Numbered from the stretch's first letter, positions 24,247 through 32,554 are shown. The stretch: DNA of 64,000 nt from Curtobacterium flaccumfaciens (GCF_013359815.1 NZ_JABMCF010000039.1:124001-188000), one strand, 5' to 3'. The notes: generated by a model not told the origin, from the letters alone. Numbers and translations: made by a program.

Positions 24247-24867
24247 ATGCCCGAGCAGACCGCTCCCGCCGGGCGCGCACCGCGTTCACTGCACTCGCCG
24301 CGTCCCGCGCGCGCTGACGCGCTGCGGAACCGGGACCACATCCTGCGGGTCGCGGAGCGGGCGTTCACCGAGCACGGCGTCACCGGCTCGCTCGACGCGA
24401 TCGCCAAGCAGGCCGGCGTCGGCGCCGGCACCCTGTACCGGCACTTCCCCACGCGCGAGGCCCTGCTCGCCGAGCTCCTCGCCGCGCGCGACGAGCACCT
24501 GGTGGCCCGTCGCGAAGCCCTGCGCGACGGCTCCGTCGACGCCGCCGACGCCCTGCACGGCTGGCTCGACGCCGTCACCGAGTGGGCGGGCACGTTCGAC
24601 GGACTGCCCGAACCGCTCCGTGCCGCCGCCTCGTCCGACTCGTCGCCGCTCGCCCTGACCTGCCAGGGGTTCATCACCACCACGGACGAGTTCCTCCGCG
24701 CCGCGCAGCGTTCCGGTCGTGCGCGTGCCGACGTCCGCGCGCGGGACCTGTTCCTCGCGGCGTTGGCGACCAGCTGGGTCCGGGGTGCCGCGATGGCCGA
24801 CGACTCGTCGTCCGCCGCGCTCTCCGCCCTGTCGCGGCGGGGCTGGGAAGCCCCGCTTCTTCCTTGA
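24247..24867 (+). CDS. TetR family transcriptional regulator
   Basis: A 206-aa regulator with the helix-turn-helix at about residues 27-72 (ILRVAERAFTEHGVTGSLDA, then IAKQAGVGAGTLYRHFPTRE) and the C-terminal SACE-type ligand domain (WLDAVTEWAGTFDGLPEPLR). The ATG at 24247 follows GGAGG. Two operator-like repeats lie upstream. The next gene, an NAD(P)-binding oxidoreductase, starts 26 bp after the stop and is the likely target. Confidence 0.9.
   Translation: MPEQTAPAGRAPRSLHSPRPARADALRNRDHILRVAERAFTEHGVTGSLDAIAKQAGVGAGTLYRHFPTREALLAELLAARDEHLVARREALRDGSVDAADALHGWLDAVTEWAGTFDGLPEPLRAAASSDSSPLALTCQGFITTTDEFLRAAQRSGRARADVRARDLFLAALATSWVRGAAMADDSSSAALSALSRRGWEAPLLP
24837..24865 (+). terminator. 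Hairpin with T-rich tail at the end of the TetR gene
   Basis: GCGGGGCT-GGGA-AGCCCCGC followed by TTCTTCCTT, overlapping the last codons of the TetR gene. It could attenuate readthrough into the downstream oxidoreductase gene. Confidence 0.4.
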
Positions 24868-24893
24868 CGTCCACCTCCTTGAAAGGGCACCAC

Positions 24894-25607
24894 ATGAACC
24901 GCATCGGCATCATCGGCAGCGGCGCCATCGGCACCGCGATCGCACGCCTGGCCGTCGCCGCCGACCTCGACGTCCTCATCGCGAACTCGCGCGGCCCCGA
25001 GTCGCTGCAGGACCTCGTCGCCGAGCTCGGCCCGCGCGCCCAGGCCGGCACCGTGCGCCAGGCCGTCGAGTTCGGCGACGTGCCCGTCCTCGCGATCCCG
25101 CTCACCGCCTACCCGGCACTCGCCCCCGACCTCGACGCCTTCGCCGGGCGGACCGTGCTGTCGACGGGCAACTACTACCCCGGTCGCGACGGCCGGATCG
25201 AGCAGCTCGACACCCTCGCGACGACCACGGCGGAGTACGAGCAGACGCTCCTGCCCGGCACGCGGATCGTCAAGGCGTTCAACAACATCGTCGCGCACCA
25301 CATCCCGAACCTCGCCGGCTCCACGCCCCGCACCGCACTGCCGATCGCGGGCGACGACGAGCAGGCCAAGGCCGTCGTCGCCGAGCTCGTGCAGCTGCTC
25401 GGGTTCGACACCGTGGACGCCGGCACCCTGGCCGACTCGTGGCGCTTCGAGCCGGAGTCCGGGGCGTACACGGGGATCTACGCGGCGAGTGCCGAGGGGT
25501 TCGCGGCGTACTACCTGGCGGATCGGGGAGCACCGTTGCCGGCGGAGCGGCTGCGGGACATACTGGCGGTGTCGCACCGGGCGGATGTGGCGAACCGGCA
25601 GTTCTGA
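24894..25607 (+). CDS. NAD(P)-binding oxidoreductase, F420-dependent NADP reductase-like fold
   Basis: A 237-aa Rossmann-fold protein. The dinucleotide motif GIIGSGAIGTAIARLAVAAD is at residues 4-23, and the segment IANSRGPESL is typical of the NADP oxidoreductase, coenzyme F420-dependent family (PF03807). Other family segments are RIVKAFNNIVAHH and LPIAGDDEQAKAVV. Such proteins act on diverse substrates and F420 use cannot be inferred. It forms a pair with the TetR gene before it; the palindromic operators and the attenuator-like hairpin suggest it is induced. Confidence 0.85.
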   Translation: MNRIGIIGSGAIGTAIARLAVAADLDVLIANSRGPESLQDLVAELGPRAQAGTVRQAVEFGDVPVLAIPLTAYPALAPDLDAFAGRTVLSTGNYYPGRDGRIEQLDTLATTTAEYEQTLLPGTRIVKAFNNIVAHHIPNLAGSTPRTALPIAGDDEQAKAVVAELVQLLGFDTVDAGTLADSWRFEPESGAYTGIYAASAEGFAAYYLADRGAPLPAERLRDILAVSHRADVANRQF

Positions 25608-25630
25608 CGATCGCAGCTCCAGGGGGACAC

Positions 25631-26275
25631 TTGCGACGACGAAACCATCAGCTCCTCACCGCAGCGGCGGGCGTGGTCTGCATCGCAGTGGTCACCGGGG
25701 TGTCCGCATGTGCCACGCCTGGGGCTGCCTCCGGGCCGGAGCCCGATGCGCTGAGCGCGGCGCGAGCGGAGACCATCCTCGACGCGAATGCCGACCAGGC
25801 GTGGCAGCTGGTCTCGTCACGCCATCCAGGGCTCGAGCGGCCGGCGGTCGGCCGCGTCCGGACCGTCTCGCACGCCGACTGGGCCCCGACGCAGGAACGC
25901 TGCATGAGCGCCGCGGGGTTCCCGCAGGCGAAGGCGATGCCCGACGCGAGCCTCGCCTCCGGGCAGGTCCCGGACGCACGGTCCGAGGCGTTCGCGGTCG
26001 CTGAGTACACGTGCGGGGCCGAGTACCCCATGGCCGCGAAGTACCAGACGGCCTTCAACGAGTCCCAGCTGGAGTGGCTCTACCGCTACTCCACGGGCGA
26101 GCTCACGAAGTGCCTGCAGGACCACGGCATCTCGGTGGAGCGTGGCCCGAGCGAGCAGGAGTTCGTCGACAGCGACGGGGCGTGGTCGCCGTACCGGTCG
26201 GTCGATCTGCCGCAGTCCCAGTACTACGAGCTCGTCACCGCCTGCCCGGAGATCCCGGACTCGATCTACGGCTGA
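25631..26275 (+). CDS. Putative lipoprotein of unknown function
   Basis: A 214-aa secreted protein from a TTG start (25631) preceded by AGGGGG. A basic n-region (RRRNHQ), a hydrophobic stretch and a lipobox-like VSAC give a lipoprotein signal with Cys at about residue 27. The mature part contains paired Cys (QERCMSAAGF, EYTCGAEYPM, ELTKCLQDHG, VTACPEIPD) in a spacing that suggests two disulfides. No family is recognised, but Microbacteriaceae have several similar exported four-Cys proteins. The 3' end overlaps the EamA remnant on the other strand. Confidence 0.7.
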   Translation: MRRRNHQLLTAAAGVVCIAVVTGVSACATPGAASGPEPDALSAARAETILDANADQAWQLVSSRHPGLERPAVGRVRTVSHADWAPTQERCMSAAGFPQAKAMPDASLASGQVPDARSEAFAVAEYTCGAEYPMAAKYQTAFNESQLEWLYRYSTGELTKCLQDHGISVERGPSEQEFVDSDGAWSPYRSVDLPQSQYYELVTACPEIPDSIYG

Positions 26276-26531
26276 GCGGCTCGGAAGAAGGCCCCCGAGA
26301 CACCGCTCGTCCGAGCTGCCCGCCGAGAGAACCGAGGAGCGCGACGACGAAGCCGACGATCTGCAGCGCTGACAGCGCCTGGCCGAGGACGACCCACCCG
26401 AGCACCGCAGCGGTCAACGGGCTGAGGACGCCCAACAACGCCATCCGGGCTGACGGCAGCGCCCGTGCGCCTCGGAACCAGACGCTGTAGGCCAGGGCCC
26501 CACCGACCAGCGTGAGCCAGGCGTACGCACT
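26235..26531 (-). pseudogene. EamA/DMT transporter remnant (C-terminal third only)
   Basis: Reading from about 26531 gives AYAWLTLVGGALAYSVWFRG, then ALPSARMALLGVLSPLTAAV and LGWVVLGQALSALQIVGFVV, which is the last three to four membrane segments of an EamA domain. The other seven or so segments are missing, and 26 bp upstream lies the stop of the acid phosphatase gene. It is therefore a truncated remnant, probably disrupted when the phosphatase gene arrived. Confidence 0.65.
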
Positions 26532-26556
26532 CGGAGACGACCTGACGCGCTCCGCT

Positions 26557-28407
26557 TCAGGCGGCGCCGTGGCCCCGGCCGTGGCCGGGCTTCGTCGCGT
26601 TGGCGTTGACGAGGTGCAGTTCGTTGCCGTGGCGCTCCACCACGGGCTTGTACCCGGCGGGCAGGCCGGCGACGCGGACCCTGCTGAAGCTCGAACCCTT
26701 CGCGATCCGGTCCGCCGTGATCAGGACCAGGTCGTTCGCCACGGCCGCGCCCTTGGCGACGTGCACCCGCAGCGTTCCGCCGAACGACGCCGTGCCCTCG
26801 ACGCGCAGGGCAGGACGGGGTCCGGAGACACTCAGCGACAGTGCGGCGTGCGAGCGCTGCGTCAGGTTGCCGCCGATGCGGATCACCCTCGTGCTGGCCT
26901 CGGCGAGCGTGCCGGAGACAGTGGTCACCGACCCCTTGCCCAGGGCAGCAGCGGAGTCCGCGATCAGCGTCCCACCGCGGACGACGGTACCGCCGGTGTA
27001 GCGGTTCGAGCCGGCGAGGGTGAGGGTGCCGGTCCCCCGCTTGGTCAGTGACCCGTTCCCGCCGATGTTGTTGCGCCAGGTGTCGGCGGCGTCGAGTCCC
27101 TTCTCGGCGGCGTCCATCGAGACCGTCACCGCGCTGTCGAAGGCTCCGTAGCCGGACGCTGCCGAGAAGAGGTCGAGTCGCCCCCACCCTTCCGCGTCGT
27201 CCAGCAGGGGGTAGCCCGACGGCAGCGCGGTCGTCCGGAGCACCTCCCGGATCTGGTCGTCGCTGAGGTACGGCAGGCGGGTCCGCAGGAGCGCCTCGGC
27301 ACCCTTCGGCACCGTGGCCGGGATCGTCTTCGTGCCGGTCCGCGTGAACCCGTACGTCAGACGCCCGCGGTAGTCCTTCTTGTCCGCTGCGTAGTCCGCA
27401 TACCGATCGACCGCGCTGGGGCTGGCAGCGGCGAGCACCTTCTCCGCCTGCTGGTGCGCCTGCTGCTCGAGCTGCGTGTTGGCCGGGTCGTCCAGGACGG
27501 CCGCTGCCAGCGCAGTCGCCAGGACCCGACCGCCCATGACGTCGAGCGGTGAGTGCATCCCCGCGACGATCCGACTGTTGCCGATCTCCGAGCCGTTGGC
27601 GAGGAGCTCGGTGTACTTCTCCGGGTACGCGTACGCGAACGCCAGAGAGGCCAGGTAGCCGGCGTTGGTGTGTCCGCTGGGGAACCCGCCGTCGGTGGCG
27701 GGCGTCGGGGACTCCTCGGGGACGAGCTGCGGCAGCACCTTGACGTCCTGGCTCTGCCGGTACGGCCGCGCGTACTGGTAGTACTTCTTCGCGTTGCTGG
27801 CCGAGGAGTAGTCGCCACGCAGCGTGTTCACCAGCTGGACGACGTCGCCGAGTTCCGAATCGGTGTCCGCCCACGACCCCTTCGCGTTGCCCTGGTCGAC
27901 GTACTGCTTCGTCGTGGCATCCGCCGGAATCTCGTCGGGGATCGTCGTGCCGGCGTTCGTCGCGGTCCGCACCGCGTCGGACAGGTCACCGAACCCCGCG
28001 ATGGCCGAGTAGCTCTGGTTCCGTCGGTCGATCAGGTACGCCTCGTGCCCCTGCGCATCCGTGCGGGTCTGCGTGGTCCGCGCTGCCTGCGCGATGTTCG
28101 AGTCCAGGATCCGCTGCGCTGCGGCACTGGTTGCGACCCCGTTGTCCCACGACGATCCCGGGCTCCACAGGTTGCCGAACTGCGACAGCACCCCGGTCGC
28201 GGCGTTCGTCTCCGGCGTCGTGGCGGCAGGGGTGTTCGTCTTGTAGGTGTCCACGAAGTACCCGTAGGCCCCTGGACGCGGCGCGGTCCGCGATGTCGCC
28301 GCGGACGCTCCCGCCGGAGCGATCAAGGACACGGCGCACGCCACCGCCAGGACCCCCAGCACCGTGCGGGCCCGACGTCTCGGAACAGCGATCAGGATCC
28401 GGCGCAT
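26557..28407 (-). CDS. Secreted PAP2-type acid phosphatase with autotransporter-associated repeat
   Basis: A 616-aa exported protein. A signal peptide (about residues 1-36, ending AGASA-A) precedes a vanadium-haloperoxidase/PAP2 phosphatase domain. The three catalytic motifs are complete: K-X6-RP (K207, R214), PSGH (243-246) and SR-X5-H-X3-D (S278, R279, H285, D289). After about residue 440 comes a second part with one PATR-type repeat (TGTLTLAGSNRYTGGTVVRG), a beta-helix unit normally found in Gram-negative autotransporter passengers, and a Gly/His-rich tail. No LPXTG or membrane anchor is seen, so it is probably released. Likely releases phosphate from organic phosphates outside the cell. 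Confidence 0.88.
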   Translation of the reverse strand: MRRILIAVPRRRARTVLGVLAVACAVSLIAPAGASAATSRTAPRPGAYGYFVDTYKTNTPAATTPETNAATGVLSQFGNLWSPGSSWDNGVATSAAAQRILDSNIAQAARTTQTRTDAQGHEAYLIDRRNQSYSAIAGFGDLSDAVRTATNAGTTIPDEIPADATTKQYVDQGNAKGSWADTDSELGDVVQLVNTLRGDYSSASNAKKYYQYARPYRQSQDVKVLPQLVPEESPTPATDGGFPSGHTNAGYLASLAFAYAYPEKYTELLANGSEIGNSRIVAGMHSPLDVMGGRVLATALAAAVLDDPANTQLEQQAHQQAEKVLAAASPSAVDRYADYAADKKDYRGRLTYGFTRTGTKTIPATVPKGAEALLRTRLPYLSDDQIREVLRTTALPSGYPLLDDAEGWGRLDLFSAASGYGAFDSAVTVSMDAAEKGLDAADTWRNNIGGNGSLTKRGTGTLTLAGSNRYTGGTVVRGGTLIADSAAALGKGSVTTVSGTLAEASTRVIRIGGNLTQRSHAALSLSVSGPRPALRVEGTASFGGTLRVHVAKGAAVANDLVLITADRIAKGSSFSRVRVAGLPAGYKPVVERHGNELHLVNANATKPGHGRGHGAA

Positions 28408-28622
28408 GGCGTTCTCTCCACTCGGGGCGTGGTCACACGACTCGGTGACACAGAGCAGAAGCGTGGCGCAGCCCCGTGAACCGGAAGTGGCAGGTGCGTG
28501 AACCGCCGCCGTACTCGCTGCTGTTGCTCACCACGGACGCCGCCGGGTGCAACAGCGACGCCGCGAAACCGGGGCCTTCGCCTCCCCCGTCTGGCCGGTC
28601 ACGTGCCTGGGACGGCTGACGA

Positions 28623-28670
28623 GACGGACTGGAGGCGCGGTGCGGGCTGGCACCGCGCCTCCAGTCCGTC
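28623..28670. repeat. Dispersed palindromic repeat, copy 5
   Basis: A 48-bp inverted repeat with outer arms GACGGACTGGAGGCGCGGTG and CACCGCGCCTCCAGTCCGTC (perfect match) and an imperfect CGGGCTGG centre. It lies in the gene-poor stretch upstream of the phosphatase gene. Confidence 0.85.
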
Positions 28671-28684
28671 GGTCGACCCGTCAC

Positions 28685-28726
28685 GGGCGGGAGGGGCGGG
28701 GGTACCCGATCCCGCCCCTCCCGCCC
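28685..28726. repeat. Second inverted repeat next to copy 5
   Basis: GGGCGGGAGGGGCGGG at 28685-28700 is the perfect complement of CCCGCCCCTCCCGCCC at 28711-28726, with a 10-nt spacer. It is 14 bp from palindromic repeat copy 5 but has a different sequence. No gene is associated; it may terminate transcription or be another repeat class. Confidence 0.7.
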
Positions 28727-28874
28727 GTCGATCAGCCCGCGCCGTGCGGCGCAGGGTGTCGCGCGCCAGGACGGCGAAGTCGCGCAGGAGGTCGAGTTCC
28801 ACGGTGCCCGCATCGCGTGGAGCGGGGTCGAACACGCAGACCGCACCGACGCGGGTGCCGTCCAGGTCCTCCAA
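28716..28874 (-). pseudogene. GAF-domain protein remnant (C-terminus only)
   Basis: About 50 codons reading LEDLDGTRVGAVCVFDPAPR, then DAGTVELDLLRDFAVLARDT, match the end of a GAF domain (G-x-x-x-G-xx-C-V-x-D-xxPR followed by a long helix). No upstream part with GAF character is found on this strand. It is treated as decayed sequence in the accessory region. Confidence 0.5.
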
Positions 28875-28989
28875 CGCCGACGGCCACGCAGACGACCAGA
28901 GCACCGCCCGGGCCCGCGCCGTCGACGGCCTCGAGCTCGCCGCGGGTACGACGTCGTGCCGACGAACACGCAGAGCTCATCCGCGGCAC

Positions 28990-29136
28990 GGGAACATCAC
29001 CGTCCGCGCAGTCGCCCGGTCGACCGAGATCCGACCGCACGAAGCGTCCGGACCGAACTACGCCGCCGCCCTGAAGGCCTACCTGGAGTCGATCTCCGAC
29101 GGGTGGATCAGCCTCGGCACCACCGTCGACGCCTGA
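28990..29136 (+). other. Unassigned protein-like fragment
   Basis: The end of an open frame here reads ITVRAVARSTEIRPHEASGP, then NYAAALKAYLESISDGWISL, which looks like the C-terminus of a real protein. Upstream sequence in the same frame is antisense to the GAF remnant and not protein-like, and no start with a ribosome binding site is visible. Probably gene debris. Confidence 0.3.
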
Positions 29137-29192
29137 CGCCGCCGACAATTGCACTTGAACCAACGACCATCGAGAGGTGCGAGGATCGCTTC

Positions 29193-30083
29193 ATGCCCAT
29201 CAGACGCACGCCGGAGGAGATTGCACGTCAGGGGCCCGCGCTCCTCGCCCGACTGGGGCGGGCACTGACCGCCGTCGAGGCCCGGGAACTGGGCGCCAGT
29301 GAGGAACTTGCAACAGTTCTCCGCATTCTGATCGACTCGACAAACCCGGGCAACCGGGGCATGGCACGGTTGGCCACTGCCGCTCAAGTCCAGCTACCTG
29401 ACGTGCTCGTGTCGGAAGAGCCAGCCGGGATAGCTGCCGCCCCTCGGGGCCTCGTTTTCTCATTCGGGAACCTCCCCGCGAGTGAAGTGGCGGCACCGGG
29501 GCAGGGTCAGGCTCCACGATGGATGCCGTTCACCGCTTGGGTAGAAGCCGTGTCGGTTGTCGCACCCAGTTCCCAGAAGCGGCGGCAATCCTGGAGCCAA
29601 TTCGTGACCCTGATGGCGAATACAGGGGGAGCTCACCTCAGCACCGAGTATCACGACTTCCTCGTCACAAACGATCTGTTTAGCACAATCGACATGCCGC
29701 TGCAGGACTACTTTCTGCGGCAGGTTGGCTGGCAGGTCGAGCACGCTCTCGCTCGAGTCGTCGCACAGTCCGGTCATCCCGTCCTGCCGCGCACCCGCCA
29801 GTTGGAACTCCTCCCACGTGTGCCGACATGGATGGAGTTCCGGGACAAGCCTGGCGAAGCGCTCGAAATGGCTGTAGTTGTACATGTTTCGGACGATGTT
29901 GTCGGTGAAGTAGAGGTCATGCGCTTCAGCGGCCGGGGCCGCGTGCACCGCATTCTGCACAACGGCGGCAGACCAAACATTGATCTGCAGGCCCGGCTCG
30001 TGATTGACGATCCGACGACTGGTCGCACGTATCAGCAAGATGCGGAGGAAGGGTCAGTGATCCCCGACTGGTACGGCAAGTAG
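29193..30083 (+). CDS. Hypothetical accessory protein
   Basis: A 296-aa cytosolic protein with no family I recognise. It starts at the ATG 29193 with GAGGAT upstream. The N-terminal third is helical (PEEIARQGPALLARLGRALT), the centre is Trp- and aromatic-rich (FVTLMANTGGAHLSTEYHDF, then MPLQDYFLRQVGWQVEHALA), and the C-terminus is beta-rich (AVVVHVSDDVVGEVEVMRFS). Base composition is visibly lower in GC than in core genes such as ftsH, consistent with transfer. It shares the island with the TIR and GNAT genes on the opposite strand. Confidence 0.7.
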   Translation: MPIRRTPEEIARQGPALLARLGRALTAVEARELGASEELATVLRILIDSTNPGNRGMARLATAAQVQLPDVLVSEEPAGIAAAPRGLVFSFGNLPASEVAAPGQGQAPRWMPFTAWVEAVSVVAPSSQKRRQSWSQFVTLMANTGGAHLSTEYHDFLVTNDLFSTIDMPLQDYFLRQVGWQVEHALARVVAQSGHPVLPRTRQLELLPRVPTWMEFRDKPGEALEMAVVVHVSDDVVGEVEVMRFSGRGRVHRILHNGGRPNIDLQARLVIDDPTTGRTYQQDAEEGSVIPDWYGK

Positions 30084-30250
30084 CACGAGGCGCTCATCAC
30101 TCCCCAGCTCCTCGAGCAGCAGCTCCACGAGAGCTACAACCCCGACATGCCTTCCCGTGCATGGGTCGAGGTCGCCCTGCTCACTATCGGGGCCTCTCAA
30201 TAGCCGATCCGCTAGTAGGTGCCAATCAGCGCACCCAAGGCCTCGTTGGG

Positions 30251-31018
30251 TTAGGAGTTCCGGCTGCGTCGCCCCATGTTCTCGAAGAAGCGAAGCACCG
30301 ACTCAGGCGGCGTGCCCATTCGAGCCATATCGATCATGGAATTTGTCTCGTCGTCCAGGTCGCGTGAGTCGATCTCACCCGATTCGACAAAGGCCAGCAG
30401 GGTGGTTGCAGCGTCGAAGGTCGGCCGCCCGGAGACCACCGGGAAACCGAACGTGGTGCGGATAGCTCGCGGTCGTAGCACCTTCGACGCCATCAACGGG
30501 TAGCCAAGTTCCGGATCCGCGACATCGGCACGAAGATGAGCCTGGAAGGGGACCCATGCAAATCCGTGCTGAGGGGACAGCACTTCCCACCCGATAGATC
30601 GATAGAAATCTGCCGAGGCCTCTGGAATATGCGCCACAAGCGCGTTCTGGCGAGCACTGGTCGCTCGCGCAGTAATCTCGGCTATCAAAGCCGAAGCGAT
30701 TCCTTGACGTCGGTGTTCCGAATCAACAGCGACGTATTGCAGCACCATGTCGGATGGGTCCAACTCACCGGTGCCAGGGAAGGACCATGGCGCCGCCATC
30801 GCGAAGCCGACAACCTTACCGTCGCCTTCCGCGACGATCGTGAATGACCTCACCGGGGCGGCAAGGTGCTCCGTGAGCGTCAACGTGGAAAGCTCCGGAT
30901 CTGCGAACAGGTAGCCGGCATGAGTCTGTCTTGCGACGGCGGGGAAGTACGTGCGTTCGAGCTGCAACAGCTCCGCCGCATCAGTGGGGACGCCGAAGCG
31001 GAGAGACCATGAACTCAT
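30251..31018 (-). CDS. GNAT family N-acetyltransferase with C-terminal extension
   Basis: A 255-aa protein. Residues 1 to about 150 are a complete GNAT domain, with YVAVDSEHRRQGIASALIAE as the acetyl-CoA loop and ADFYRSIGWEVLSPQHGFAW as strands 5-6. The last 85 residues form an extra helical region (FDAATTLLAFVESGEIDSRD) that is not part of the fold. It starts 45 bp after the TIR gene stop on the same strand, so the two are probably one transcript. The substrate is unknown; a role with the TIR protein is possible but unproven. Confidence 0.8.
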   Translation of the reverse strand: MSSWSLRFGVPTDAAELLQLERTYFPAVARQTHAGYLFADPELSTLTLTEHLAAPVRSFTIVAEGDGKVVGFAMAAPWSFPGTGELDPSDMVLQYVAVDSEHRRQGIASALIAEITARATSARQNALVAHIPEASADFYRSIGWEVLSPQHGFAWVPFQAHLRADVADPELGYPLMASKVLRPRAIRTTFGFPVVSGRPTFDAATTLLAFVESGEIDSRDLDDETNSMIDMARMGTPPESVLRFFENMGRRSRNS

Positions 31019-31063
31019 AATCTGAGCATACGCCAGCTTTCGGCTTCGAGTCGATGATCGAGG

Positions 31064-32554
31064 TCAGAGTCGTCGGCGCTGGGACTCTTTGAAGTCCACG
31101 CTGAAATCAGCTACCGCTTCAAGGGCCCGATCGAGGTCGCCGCCGAACAATCCCACCTGCAGCGGCCGCCACGCTTCTCCGGCAGACCGGATCACGCTTT
31201 CGAGCTCGTCGACGACGTCTTGCCGGCTGTGGCGATCGATCCACGTGTATCGCCCTAGCCACGCTGAGTTCTGCCGCCACGTGCTGTCGCTATGGGAGAT
31301 GAGGTCCTGCGAGAGCACTCCGAGGAAGAGCTCGGCGTCGTTGAAACCGCGCTCGTACTCTGATCCGGTCGCAAACTGGTCGCTCAGGGCCGGTCGCAAG
31401 AGTTCCAATAGCCAGTCACTCACGGGCGTGTACTTCCTCGGGATGCTGCCATTTCCGATTCCCGTAGCGAGAGCGGCCGAGTCCTGGTCTGTGCCGATGC
31501 GCCGGGATAGGAGGTTCGGGAGGAAGTCCGAGTTGTCGAACGGCGTCCATGGGCCGAGCACGTTCAACAGCGCGTCTGGACGCCCGTTACTGGCGTCGAT
31601 CTGCAACGTGGTTAGGTCGCGAACCACGTCCCACCGCCCAGCGGCGTGCGCCGCGATCGCGGCGGTCGTGAACAAGCACAGCGCTGGCAATGAGCGCAGC
31701 GCGATCAAATTGGACCGACCAGAAGCCAGCGCAGCGGCTTCCGCTGTGAGCGTGCGGAGCGCGCTGCCCCACGCGGTGAAGCCGTCACTGTTAGACCATC
31801 TCGCGGCGACTTGAGCCGACCAACACAAGGGTTCGACGAGCGCGACGAGGTCATCAGCGCGGCGCACCAGGAGCTGAATCTGCTCGCCCTCCGTAGCCCC
31901 GGTGGTACTCAGCGGCATGACTGAAGGGTCATTGATCGCACTCACGATGCGTCGAGTCTCTTGCAACACCAGATCATCAAGCTCGATCCGCTTGCTCGAG
32001 TCGTGCAACATCTCCTTGGTCGCACGACGCATCAGGAGCGGCCGCTGCTCAGCTGCGGCGCCAGCGACTGCTTCCGCTGACTGTGCGGCACTCGTGCCAG
32101 TAATGCCGAGCACAGAACTCATTCGCATCACGAGGGCCGCCGCCTCAGCTGCATAGTCTTCCCCGAACAAGCTGGTGTAGTTCAGGTCGCCCAACGTCCG
32201 GCCGCCGCCGAGATCCCAATCCGGGATTTCGACCTCATCCAGCCGGGCAGGGATCAACCAAGTCGCGCCTGGCGGACGCATGCGGAACTCTTCGGTGGCG
32301 AGCGTGAGCTCCTCATTCATGTACGACTTCGGCTTCGCCACCGACGTCGTTGAGAAGCACGCAAGGAACACCAAGGACTCAGACCGGATCGCATCGCGGA
32401 TCTTTGTCTTCCACGCATCCCCCGGTGCCAGTGCACGACGATCACGCCAATACGGCACTCCAGCGCGGTCCAGTACCCGGCAGAGCGCCTCCACTGCAGG
32501 GGTGTCTTCCTTGACGTACGAGATGAAGACATGCTTGGGATCGCCGGTGACCAT
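31064..32554 (-). CDS. TIR-domain protein, possible anti-phage NADase
   Basis: A 496-aa protein. Residues 7 to about 140 form a bacterial TIR domain (TIR_2 type): HVFISYVKEDTPAVEALCRV, the BB-loop region GVPYWRDRRALAPGDAWKTK, and SYMNEELTLA, where E81 or E82 would be the catalytic Glu of the NADase site. The remaining 350 residues are soluble and mostly helical, with no recognised domain (for example LIALRSLPALCLFTTAAIAA is hydrophobic but flanked by charged sequence). TIR proteins of this build often act in abortive infection by depleting NAD+. The gene lies close to tRNA-Ser and is lower in GC than core genes. Confidence 0.83.
   Translation of the reverse strand: MVTGDPKHVFISYVKEDTPAVEALCRVLDRAGVPYWRDRRALAPGDAWKTKIRDAIRSESLVFLACFSTTSVAKPKSYMNEELTLATEEFRMRPPGATWLIPARLDEVEIPDWDLGGGRTLGDLNYTSLFGEDYAAEAAALVMRMSSVLGITGTSAAQSAEAVAGAAAEQRPLLMRRATKEMLHDSSKRIELDDLVLQETRRIVSAINDPSVMPLSTTGATEGEQIQLLVRRADDLVALVEPLCWSAQVAARWSNSDGFTAWGSALRTLTAEAAALASGRSNLIALRSLPALCLFTTAAIAAHAAGRWDVVRDLTTLQIDASNGRPDALLNVLGPWTPFDNSDFLPNLLSRRIGTDQDSAALATGIGNGSIPRKYTPVSDWLLELLRPALSDQFATGSEYERGFNDAELFLGVLSQDLISHSDSTWRQNSAWLGRYTWIDRHSRQDVVDELESVIRSAGEAWRPLQVGLFGGDLDRALEAVADFSVDFKESQRRRL

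Noticed and set aside
28498..29136. A 212-codon plus-strand frame in the debris zone
   Set aside because: It crosses palindrome copy 5 and the antisense of the GAF remnant; only its last 45 codons look protein-like, so it is listed as a fragment.
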